From positions 125,957,030-126,021,029 of the forward strand of contig CP136067.1 of assembly GCA_032622095.1 (NCBI GenBank): a stretch of DNA of 64,000 nucleotides, in the 5' to 3' direction. The notes beneath the pieces were generated by a model. The model did no database searches, was not told the DNA's origin, and saw only the letters and a list, made by a program, of their open reading frames with translations. This DNA comes from Siphonodentalium dalli. Lineage: Eukaryota; Mollusca; Scaphopoda; Gadilida; Siphonodentaliidae. How positions within the stretch are numbered: position 1 is the first letter of the stretch; the number at the start of each line of letters is the position of its first letter. The translations under genes were made by a program, and so were the position numbers. This document shows positions 53,990 to 64,000 of the stretch, piece after piece.

Positions 53990-55298
53990 ACACCAAATGG
54001 CATTGTACTACCAGTGTATGACTGGGATTACCTAACATTATATAATGCCCCTGACATTCACTATTGTTGTTGTTGTCTAAAACTGATATCTCTCCATTCT
54101 AATATGTGATCCTAAATTTCATCCTTTGCCTTCCAATTGTATGGAGTTTCAATTAGTGTAATTTAGTTCCCCATGACTAAGAGGAGCATGAGGGTCAGCT
54201 AATCATTTTCTTAATTGTGGTCATCTACTTCATGTTGTAATCTCGCAAGTCACTTTTCACACATTACACATACATGTTAGAGCTCAATGCTCACTAATAT
54301 CCAACACATATCTACTATGGTCATGTTTGTAAAATAACAAACATTTTTCGTTTTTTTTTCCAAATTATTTTTCGGAAGTTTTTTGTCATAACATCAGGCA
54401 TCGCAATAAAAAGTCATAACGCGGCCCTTTGTATTCAATGCAGGCGGGGCCAGAGAACCAAAATCTTTTCTTTTTTTTTTGCCTAACACTGATTAATTAA
54501 TATTGTTTCCCTGACAAATTGTGCTACATGCAAACCTTATTATATCGCGTTTAAATTATCATTATTTTACATAGTACATGCACGCGTCTGATAATCCATA
54601 GTAATCCTTATATTTTCATGAATAAACTAGGGACACATAATTATGAACAAAGCAGAAGATACATTATAGTTACGGCGAATTTGGTCAATGGGGAACGCTA
54701 TGAACATGATGACATTGTTCTTCAAGTATCGTTGAAATCGACATTTTATGAATGATATGAACATGATGAAATCGACATTTTATGAATATGATGAAATCGA
54801 CAAGCCTCTCCGTCTAGTACTGCATCGGATTTCTCTCACAGCTCGTCAATAATATAATGGATAAAGGTACACAATCCGATTCAATTGTCCTCATGTCATC
54901 AAATTCCAACAACAACAACAACAACAAAACCACTTCAGTGATCAGTAAGATTAATTGACAAAAATAATGCTATCCACTGTCATCTATACACCCTAAATCT
55001 AGTTGGATAAGAAGTTATCCAACAGCCAATCAACCGTTGTATGCCCACAGCACCTATCTACGTTGTGTGAAAAGTTGCATGACAATTTTGTTGGATACAC
55101 TTTTACACAACGTTGCATATATATTTACTAACAACGGTTGTATGTTAATTATACAACGTGTTGGATGAAATTTCACACAACACCCTATCAACGTTAATTG
55201 CCCACAGCACATATCTACGTTTATTGAACTGTTGGGTGTTGGGTAGAGTTGGATGACATTAGTTGATTGGAAAGTTTACCCAACGTTGATTGGAAAGT
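53990..55298. other. Intergenic downstream of the gene
   Basis: It contains an AACAAC microsatellite (54909-54928) and, at 55000-55270, a degenerate set of short phrases around GTTGGAT and CAACG(T/G)TG. No gene is seen. Confidence 0.45.
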
Positions 55299-55592
55299 AA
55301 AATGGGGCAAGACGTCGTGGATAGCTTTGCCAGTATAGTATACCTTTGTTATAATTATTCTTTGTATGATACACGGATTATGTAGGCTTTATGTGTTGAG
55401 TGTATGAGTGTACTACTTTAGTCAAATTAGTGCCGTAGTTGTGTGTACATTTGTAAACTTCAAAATTTGGCATATATAAATAAATATACACTCAATACAC
55501 AAAGCCTACATAATCAGTGTATCGTACAATGAATAATAATAACAAAGGTATACTATTCCGGCAAAACTATCCACGACGTCTTGTCCCATTTT
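55299..55592. mobile_element. 294-bp MITE with about 105-bp TIRs
   Basis: AAAATGGGGCAAGACGTCGT pairs with ACGACGTCTTGTCCCATTTT, and GATTATGTAGGCTTTATGTG with CACAAAGCCTACATAATC. The arms cover two thirds of the element. No coding capacity. Confidence 0.85.
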
Positions 55593-55732
55593 CCAGTCGC
55601 TCAGGAGTGTTTTCACACAGTCGTCCATCTTGTTTTGAAATATTTGGAGCCAAAAACTCGCATGCTCGCCCGCACCGGAAACGCGCTGCTATTGGATGAC
55701 CAGGTCACGTGGCGACAAAATCGGCTCCATTG

Positions 55733-55766
55733 TTTGGCGCACACGGTCCCGATCGTGTGCGCCAAC
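55733..55766. repeat. GC-rich hairpin
   Basis: TTGGCGCACACG and CGTGTGCGCCAA flank an 8-base centre: a 12-bp perfect stem in AT-rich surroundings. Confidence 0.7.
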
Positions 55767-55899
55767 ACTTAACCAAAGCATTCCAATATGGCCTCCATGG
55801 ATATGTTTATCAAATTTAAATATTGGTAGAAAAGTATCAAAAATGTCACAAAATTCACAGAAAACAACTAGCAATATTGTCATATGTAATAAATAACAC

Positions 55900-56690
55900 T
55901 ATACTGGTATCAAGTTAAAAAAATATGTGGCACTTACTAACCAACCAAAATAAGAATGTGTGTTCACATACAGACACAATAGTCTGATAATTTCCATAAG
56001 ATACAGTATATTTTGATTCAGGAGAACTCCATAAGAAACGCTTTGTTCAGAAATCCACATTTTATAGTACAAAAACATATTTAATTTCAATTTTCCAAAG
56101 TGAGGGTATGAGTTTTGACTCAACTTCAACATAAAGTAAACAGCCATGTTTGGTACCGACTGTAGTGGCTTGTTTATACAGTAGGCCAAGTTCACCCAAC
56201 CGCCCAAGTATACAATTTAACATATCCAACCTGGTCCAAATCCCAATCAGGATTAATCAAGAGATTGTTCAATGTTTTCCCACTGGCAGAAAGAAACTGA
56301 ATACAGTCATGGTCAAACAGATATGTGATATACCTTGTTGTGTCAATTCAAATTTCAAACACTCACTTCAAAAACATGAGAATAAAGTCATGTTCTGTGG
56401 CATAATGTTTGGATTTCTCGACAAAGCATTCCCAAATCAGGATTTACTTTTATTTATGGAAATTGTTCAACTACAAACCCTTGCCTGCGCACACAAAGTC
56501 GGATTTCATATGTGAAGCAAGTATCACATGTTTCCAATTTCTGTCACAGGTAAAGTGCTATTTACTGTATATAATGCATGTATAGTTGTTTTGAGCCACT
56601 TCTGTAAAGTTTGTTCCATTTTTCTTCTATTTTAAAATTTATCAAAATTGTTCTCGGGGACAATTTTGGAGCGGTTTGGTAAAACCTTAA
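55900..56690. other. Unassigned intergenic sequence
   Basis: Overlapping open frames on both strands (121 and 102 residues) show no domain. The sequence is not obviously repeated in the window. No gene is supported. Confidence 0.4.
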
Positions 56691-56697
56691 GTGATAG

Positions 56698-56793
56698 AAG
56701 CGTTTCTGGACAGGAGTCTTCAATTCATATTTATAATTGTTTACCCACGCAACAATTTCAAATTTTTTACTTAAAAAGATAATCCATCTTTAA
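56698..56793 (+). repeat. Dispersed GGACAGG-AGTCTTC repeat, + orientation
   Basis: This block reads TTTCTGGACAGGAGTCTTCA and then CCCACGCAACAATTTCAAA. It is the inverse of blocks at 59665-59758 and 61727-61826, and partly matches 62160-62255 in the same direction. It may mark ends of a larger element. Confidence 0.6.
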
Positions 56794-57186
56794 AGTATTA
56801 CTCCAATGATAAACTGATATTACAATCAGTAGTTTAATCACATTGGCCATGTGTTAATATTTTATTCCAATGATATACTGATATTACAACCAGTAGTGTA
56901 GTCACATTAACACGTGTTAATGTGTTACTCCAATGATAAACTGATATTACAATCAGTAGTGTAGTCACATTGGCCATGTGTTAAGGTGTTATTCCAATGA
57001 TATACTGATATTACAACTAGTAGTGTAGTCACATTGGCCTTGTTTAAGGTGTTACTCCAATTATAAACTGGTATTACAAGCAATAGTTTAATCACATTGA
57101 CCACCTGTGAAGGTGTTATTCCAATGATATACTGATAATACAAACAGTAGTGTAGTCACATTGGCCTTGTGTTAAGGCGTTATTCC
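56790..57186 (+). repeat. 64-bp minisatellite, six copies
   Basis: Units start at about 56802, 56865, 56929, 56993, 57056 and 57120 with CTCCAATGATA(A/T)ACTGATAT, then ACAATCAGTAGTGTAGTCAC. The period of 63-64 bp is very regular. Confidence 0.9.
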
Positions 57187-57792
57187 CAAAGTAGCTGTAC
57201 TGTGGCTCATGTACTATCTTTCTCACCGAGGACAAATATTTCGAAAAAGTCAATGGCAAGCCATACATTTTGTCCAGGAGCCGATATGGTACCAGTGCAC
57301 CCATCCGAATTTAACTTTTACCTGTAGCAATATCCAATAACAGCTGGTAAGCCGTGAGTATGTTAAAATAATTTAGTTTGTAATTCCAGGAACGATAATC
57401 TCTCCTGATTAAAGTGTCTAAAATGAGACTGAATCTCAGTAGAAAATTGATAGGCCATCAGTGCCCCTTTGTCTGTATTGCACGTGCGTGGTAATAGTAT
57501 TCCTACAAGGTGAAAATGGAATCATTAAAGCTTATTAGAAGACTGTGCCTCAATGTGAGTCATACTGAGTCATCAAGTCTCTAAGCGCCAGGATTCTTTG
57601 ACACGAACGCGGGCAATCATGGAGAAGAAGGTAGGAGGCAATTTGCTTTTGGCTGGTTCACATCCCTTCATAGACATTATGTCGATATTTTTGGTTTTTA
57701 AATTTGTTGCGTCAATTTGGCATAATTTAGACATGTTTAGTGAGTAGAGATTTGAAAACTAGTGAACATTGTGTAGTGCTAATTCGTCTTAG

Positions 57793-59860
57793 TTTCTCTT
57801 GTTTGATGTATATGTGGAATGCGTTGTTTTAGAATCATTTCGTCGATTTGGCATAGTTAGACATATGTAAGGAGTCAAGTTTTGAAAAATAATGAAAATA
57901 TCATTGAGCCTATTTCCCTTAGTTTTTCTTGCTTGTGGAGTAATGTCGCTAAATGTTTGGGAGTCTATTGCTTATTTTGAGGTATTTGCTTAGCTATGAG
58001 GTAATCTATTTAGACTTAAGCATGCAGTCCAATAGATAATGTTTAGTTGTTCCCGTTGAAAGGAAAGTTAAAATAACTTGTCAAAATATCAGTGTATCAA
58101 TGCAAGTTGAAGTAAAGATGGCTTTTTTCAAGGTCTTCATATTTCTTTGTTATAAGGTTATATAATGTTATATATTTAACATTTCGACCATGGATGCATG
58201 TGGTATTTATTAGTCATATGTAAGCTCGGTGCGAATAATTTAAATATGACAAGTGTTACCATGTGTAATTTGTTCATTGTGTACATAATTACTGTGATAC
58301 AATTAGTGGCCATCGTTATATGGTATCTTCACGACAATGAGTCCCAGTGAATTATGAGATATTATGCATTATGCAAATGTGTTGAAAACATTTCACAGCA
58401 AGTAATCAGGTGACTAGTAGTTTGTTTGAACAGTATGTGGGTTAATCAAAAGTTGTTCAATGAGTAAGCAGTTAGTTTGTCTGTCTGCTTGTTTTCAAAT
58501 AAGTCTGATTTAGTTAAATGTTTTCACAGTAAATATTTGTCACAGAGTTATGGTTATGGACATGTAGTTTCAACAGGGTTTACAAAAACCTATTATGGTA
58601 TATAGTGCATGGGTTTGTCGAACAACAAATGTAGGCTGGTGTATGACTCAGAAGTTTTTAGAATTTGGTTTTGGTTTTAGAAACAGTTTTAAGTGTTTCA
58701 AAAAATATTTTAAAAATAAAGCCTTTGTGTTCGTTGTAGTTTTGTTCTGACCAAGTCGAAGTCGTTTACAGATAGTATTAACGCACTTTTTGTAAACTAG
58801 GTTGAGGTTTTAACAAATTGGAATTTTTTTTTTGGTAATTCGGGTTAAACAGGCATTAAATGGTCTTAACTATATGCCGGTTATAGGTCTGTAAAAAAAT
58901 TGGCTTATTTTAGAATGTTGTCAAGTTAATCAGTATGATTTTAGTGTGTCCCGGTTTGGAAATTAGATAAAATTGTTCTGTCAGTAAATTAAATTTAGTG
59001 TTACTGTGCTCGGATAATCTATATAGTTATATTTATAAGTTTGTTAAGAGACTGGTTGCGCCAAGAGAGAAGTATTTGAAAATAAGTCAGTTCAAATGAA
59101 ATAAGTGGTTCACGAAATCTAAAAATAAATAATTCGTGGTCAAGATATAGATGTTTGAAATTTGATTTATTGAAAACATTGGTGCTGGAATTTTCAGTTC
59201 TAGACAATAGTTCCAAGGTTTTGCAGGTATATCTACACACATGATTAGTTGGTATTTTGTGTTAACACATGCTCAAAATAGGTTAAGATTTTGATTCAAA
59301 ATGGTATAGATCTATGTGCATGTATCGTCATTTGTGGGTTTGTGTTAATGAAGTAAAAGGATTTCGCATAAACATATGTGAACACATGCTTCACATATGA
59401 TTATGTGAGACCCTTTTACTTGTATAACACAAACCCACAAATGGCGATACATATAACATGGACAGTTATATGCGGTTGGGAGGATGTTTACCAAAGTATT
59501 GATTGTCTTAATGTGTTCAGGTTTTAAATAAGCCGAACTTGATCAGGGTTGACAAGTTGGTTATTACTGATTTTGTAATTATCAAGTTATGATATCTCTG
59601 TTTCAATTGACGACAGAGAGCCCTATTGTGAAATGAAATTGTGTCAAAATTGTTCATGCATGCTAATTAATGATGGATTATCTCTTTAAATAACAGATTT
59701 GAAATAGTTGCGTGGTTATAACATAATAGATATGAACTGAAGTCCCCTGTCCGGAAAAGCTTATGTCAATTAATGTTTATTTTATTTCGAATATTTTATT
59801 GGGACCGTTTGTTTGTCTATTTATAGAACAGACCATTCGGGTTATACAATATAGTGATAG
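57793..59860 (+). repeat. 2.07-kb tandem duplication, copy 1
   Basis: Begins TTTCTCTTGTTTGATGTATA and ends GGGTTATACAATATAGTGATAG, directly followed by copy 2. By eye only scattered substitutions and few 1-2-base indels separate the copies. It includes a fold-back element (59321-59453) and the inverse GGACAGG block. No gene lies in it. Confidence 0.9.
59321..59453. mobile_element. Fold-back MITE inside the 2-kb unit
   Basis: TGTATCGTCATTTGTGGGTT pairs with AACCCACAAATGGCGATACA, and AAGTAAAAGG with CCTTTTACTT. The duplicate is at about 61390-61521, so the MITE predates the tandem duplication. Confidence 0.8.
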
Positions 59861-61927
59861 TTTCTCTTGTTTGATGTATATGTCGAATGCGTTGTTTTAG
59901 AATCGTTTCGTCGATTTGGCATAGTTAGACATATGTAAGGAGTCAAGTTTTGAAAAATAATGAAAATATCATTGAGCCTATTTCCCTTAGTTTGTCTTGC
60001 TTGGGGAGTAATGTCGCTAAATTTTTGGGAGTCTATTGCTTATTTTGAGGTATTTGCTTAGCTATGAGGTAATCTATTTAGACTTAAGCATGCAGTCCAA
60101 TAGATAATGTTTAGTTGTTCCCGTTGAAAGGAAAGTTAAAATAACTTGTCAAAATATCAGTGTATCAATGCAAGTTGAAGTAAAGATGGCTTTGTTCAAG
60201 GTCTTCATATTTCTTTGTTATAAGGTTATATAATGTTATATATTTAACATTTCGACCATGGATGCATGTGGTATTTATTAGTCGTATGTAAGCTCGGTGC
60301 GAATAATTTAAATATGACAAGTGTTACCATGTGTAATTGGTTCATTGTGTACATAATTACTGTGATACAATTAGTGGCCATCGTTATATGGTATCTTCAC
60401 GACAATGAGTCCCAGTGAATTATGAGATATTATGCATTATGCAAATGTGTTGAAAACATTTCACAGCAAGTAATCAGTTGACTAGTAGTTTGTTTGAACA
60501 GTATGTGGGTTAATCAAAAGTTGTTCAATGAGTATGCAGTTAGTTTGTCTGTCTGCTTGTTTTCAAATAAGTCTGATTTATTTAAATGTTTTCACAGTAA
60601 ATATTTGTCACAGAGTTATGGTTATGGACATGTAGTTTCAACAGGGTTTACAAAAACCTATTATGGTATATAGTGCATGGGTTTGTCGAACAACAAATGT
60701 AGGCTGGTGTATGACTCAGAAGTTTTTAGAATTTGGTTTTGGTTTTAGAAACAGTTTTAAGTGTTTCAAAAAATATTTTAAAAATAAAGCCTTTGTGTTC
60801 GTTGTAGTTTTGTTCTGACCAAGTCGAAGTCGTTTACAGATAGTATTAACGCACTTTTTGTAAACTAGGTTGAGGTTTAAACAAATTGGAATTTTTTGTT
60901 TTGGTAATTCGGGTTAAACAGGCATTAAATGGTCTTATCTATATGCCGGTTATAGGTCTGTAAAAAAATTGGCTTATTTTAGAATGTTGTCAAGTTAATC
61001 AGTATGATTTTAGTGTGTCCCGGTTTGGAAATTAGATAAAATTGTTCTGTCAGTAAATTAAATTTAGTGTTACTGTGCTCGGATAATCTATATAGTTATA
61101 TTTATAAGTTTGTTAAGAGACTGGTTGCGCCAAGAGAGAAGTATTTGAAAATAAGTCAGTTCAAATGAAATAAGTGGTTCACGAAATCTAAAAATAAATA
61201 ATTCGTGGTCAAGATATAGATGTTTGAAATTTGATTTATTGAAAACATTGGTGCTGGAATTTTCAGATCTAGACAATAGTTCCAAGGTTTTGCAGGTATA
61301 TCTACACACATGATTAGTTGGTATTTTGTGTTAACACATGCTCAAAATAAGTTAAGATTTTGATTCAAAATGGTATAGATCTATGTGCATGTATCGTCAT
61401 TTGTGGGTTTGTGTTAATGAAGTAAAAGGGTTTCGCATAAACATATGTGAACACATGCTTCACATATGATTATGTGAGACCCTTTTACTTGTATAACACA
61501 AACCCACAAATGGCGATACATATAACATGGACAGTTATATGCGGTTGGGAGGATGTTTACCAAAGTATTGATTGTCTTAATGTGTTCAGGTTTTAAATAA
61601 GCCGAACTTGATCAGGGTTGACAAGTTGGTTATTACTGATTTTGTAATTATCAAGTTATGATATCTGTTTCAATTGACGACAGAGAGCCCTATTGTGAAA
61701 TGAAATTGTGTCAAAATTGTTCATGCATGCTAATTAATGATGGATTATCTCTTTAAATAACAGATTTAAAATAGTTGCGTGGTTATAAAATAATAGATAT
61801 GAACTGAAGTCCCCTGTCCGGAAAGGCTTATGTCAATTAATGTTTATTTTATTTCGAATATTTTATTGGGACCGTTTGTTTGTCTATTTATATAACAGAC
61901 CATTCGGGTTATACAATATAGTGATAG
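59861..61927 (+). repeat. 2.07-kb tandem duplication, copy 2
   Basis: Repeats copy 1 with an offset of 2068-2069 bp and ends at the same GTGATAG, after which unique sequence resumes (AGAGCATTAGGCTG). The short minus-strand frames at 59019 and 61088 are the same non-genic sequence in both copies. Confidence 0.9.
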
Positions 61928-62835
61928 AGAGCATTAGGCTGTTCCTGTGGCTACATAACGAACGTCAAATATCCCAGATTGATTGGTTGTATTGTTTTAT
62001 TCCATAGTTATAAGCGATAATGAGTATAATTAATGTTTAATTGCGACAAAATTACACCATAAAAATTATGGTATTTGCTAACAGTAACAACTGTTGGTCG
62101 TTAACTAAACAACCACACCTTTTTAGACCAGAATATATTCGAAATAAAATGAATATTAATCGATAAAACATTTCCGGACAGGGGTCTTCGATTCAGATCT
62201 AACATTTGATACATCCGTAACTATATAATACATGTTTACAAAGAGATAATCCACATTTAAGGTGATCTAGTCGCCCTATGTCAGGTAAAATTTAAATAAT
62301 GTTGGACAATAATTGTGTTATGCGTGCTAGTGGGTTGAGATGAAAAGTGAATCATGGTATATTATGAGGTTTTATATGGAAGTTATCTAAAGTCAGGATA
62401 ATATAATTTTGATTATTACATATTGATTGATTTTTAAAGGTACATATAATGATTGGGTAGAAATCATGTGTTTTGTATAAACAACCCATGTCAGTTATGT
62501 GAACCAATAATGCCAATAGCAATTTTTCTCCGAATGTGTCCACATATATACCGGGCAGTAGAAAATTAACCCTTGGCTGGCGGTGAGTGATGCATCGGAA
62601 AGGACTTGCAGTATATGCAAGGGCGAGTGAAATGGCCAGGGTGAAACCATTGGACTGGTTATCAAGGATACACCCATCAACTAGAACGGGTCTGCAGTAT
62701 GCAATAGCAAAGGAAATTGTTTGTGTCAATGTTATTGTCAACAGGTATCTTAATTCGACATCAACGTCAACGGTAGATCACCCACTACTGAGTCGCCATG
62801 TAGAACAATGTTATTATATAGATAAGGAATGGCTT
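61928..62835. other. Unassigned intergenic sequence
   Basis: It contains a partial GGACAGG repeat (62160-62255). Overlapping frames on both strands at 62352-62877 show no domain I recognise. Confidence 0.4.
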
Positions 62836-62838
62836 GGA

Positions 62839-62938
62839 GTTGACTATGCCAAAATAGTGGTTATCGAGGAGGGATAGTCCACGATCCGCCGGCGAGTGGA
62901 CTATTCCTCATCGAGGACCACTATTTTGGCATAGTCAA
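62839..62938. mobile_element. Palindromic element, 44-bp arms
   Basis: GTTGACTATGCCAAAATAGT is mirrored by ACTATTTTGGCATAGTCAAC, continuing to GGATAGTCCAC and GTGGACTATTCC around a 12-base GC-rich centre. Confidence 0.85.
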
Positions 62939-64000
62939 CGACAAGACATTCATTATTTATTATATTATATCGAACATTTGTGCCAATTCTCACACAATTT
63001 CTGAGTTTGATTTTGTCACAGTTTTATTTACCTTGAATTTTGGAAATCGGTCTCAGATTTTACAATATACGGCATCTCTTTATGATTCATACATTAATTT
63101 ATAATATGATAAGAACGTACTACGTTATTCGAAAACTTACTCCACCCAAGGCCATGATATGTAAATATACAATTAGATTAGATGAATAATAATTGTACCC
63201 GCACAGGTTGATACTTTGAAGTATATTCTCAAGTCGCATGTGCCGGTTTAACTCCGGTTTCAATGGTGTCGTGTATTTATATTTCACGGACACTGTACCG
63301 GTATATAACAATTGAATGTATGTTCCACGCACTGTTACTGAAAGCACACATATCATTTGGACCTTATTGGTTAAAGTCATTAGCTTCACTCCCGGTGGGT
63401 ATATATTTCATGTCAGACAGAACTGTATCCGATATACCATAAGAAAGGTCATAAAAAACTAGAAATAAAACCCCAAGGTTGCATATTATTGATGCGGTAT
63501 TCGCCCCGTATTAAATTGTTGAAAACTGCGGTCAGAGTAAGAAATCTTCTCAGATACAACCACATTTTCGGCGCGAATCATCGCGTGGAGGTCATGGAAT
63601 TATATTCGGAAGAAATCGGAACCGCCCGAAAAACGACGATCGGCTGGCACGCACGGTTGACAGAACAGCCAAAACAATAGCCGGCATGTCGATAACCGAA
63701 AGTAGATTCAACAAAACACAAACTAGATAATGTGATTATGTCTTGATTTTTGCATCGATATCTCATGTTTTCTAATTGAAATGTCGAGAATTAATTGGCA
63801 ACTAACAAAGTGTACACACTGTGTATAATTATGTTACATATGGATTGTTTGCAAATTTAGGCGTGAATGGGTATTCACAGCATGCAAAATACGATTGGCA
63901 CACCTCCGAACCGATCAGCTGTTCCAGGTCTCATCGACTGAAAATAAACAAATCGGGGAATTCCTGCCCTTCTTATCAAACGTCAACACATTTGGTCGAA
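62939..64000. other. Unassigned end of window
   Basis: A 63-residue frame at 63489-63680 has balanced composition but no recognised domain and no clear splice context. Nothing else is seen. Confidence 0.35.

Noticed and set aside
56150-56515. 121-residue + frame overlapping a 102-residue - frame
   Set aside because: No domain, both strands open over the same span, no splice context.
59019-59240. 73-residue minus-strand frame duplicated at 61088-61309
   Set aside because: It is duplicated only because the 2-kb unit is; no homology or start context supports a gene.
62352-62877. Overlapping 129-residue (-) and 96-residue (+) frames
   Set aside because: No recognised domain on either strand; the + frame runs into a palindromic element.

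Overview
This window is metazoan nuclear DNA: AT-rich, with GT-AG introns, no operons and no ribosome-binding sites. It is dominated by non-coding repeats. The repeat types (Helitron-like elements with a CTGT microsatellite and tandem cores, 'pearl'-like core-repeat elements ending in an ACGG/ACAC-rich tail, CR1/L2-like LINE remnants, many fold-back MITEs) suggest a lophotrochozoan, most likely a mollusc. That assignment is an inference from repeat style and from the one gene found.

One protein-coding gene is well supported. It lies on the + strand from 15101 to 53767 and has six coding exons: 15101-15180, 18489-18736, 29045-29186, 32951-33025, 41524-41627 and 53532-53767. All five junctions are phase-compatible, the first exon encodes a signal peptide and the last ends at a stop followed by AATAAA at 53977. 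The predicted product is a secreted protein of about 294 residues with two related domains resembling the VirK-like family. Each domain has a conserved Asn-X-Ser/Thr-Ala-Cys motif and a second downstream cysteine. The domains appear to share a phase-1 intron, which suggests internal duplication of an ancestral one-domain gene.

Layout. 1-10 kb: core-repeat elements (about 163-bp monomers carrying an 'AAGATGGC' motif), a nested insertion at 1816-2481, and other tandem arrays at 4.2-4.8 and 5.0-5.1 kb. 10-15 kb: intergenic, with a 1-kb inverted-repeat element. Intron 1: short hairpin elements and a 50-bp minisatellite. Intron 2: a head-to-tail run of Helitron-like elements (21.9-26.1 kb) whose 122-bp cores each carry a GCGCATGCGC palindrome, plus a Harbinger-like element. 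Intron 3: a 519-bp TIR element and hairpins. Intron 4: a 1.7-kb Harbinger-like element 32 bp after the exon 4 donor, and a LINE remnant. Intron 5: a LINE interrupted by a 3-kb long-TIR transposon that itself contains a hairpin element, and another Helitron-like element. 54-64 kb: intergenic, with a MITE, a 64-bp minisatellite and a very similar 2.07-kb tandem duplication (57.8-61.9 kb).

No rRNA, tRNA or CRISPR feature was found. Most open frames in the window are read-through of repeats.
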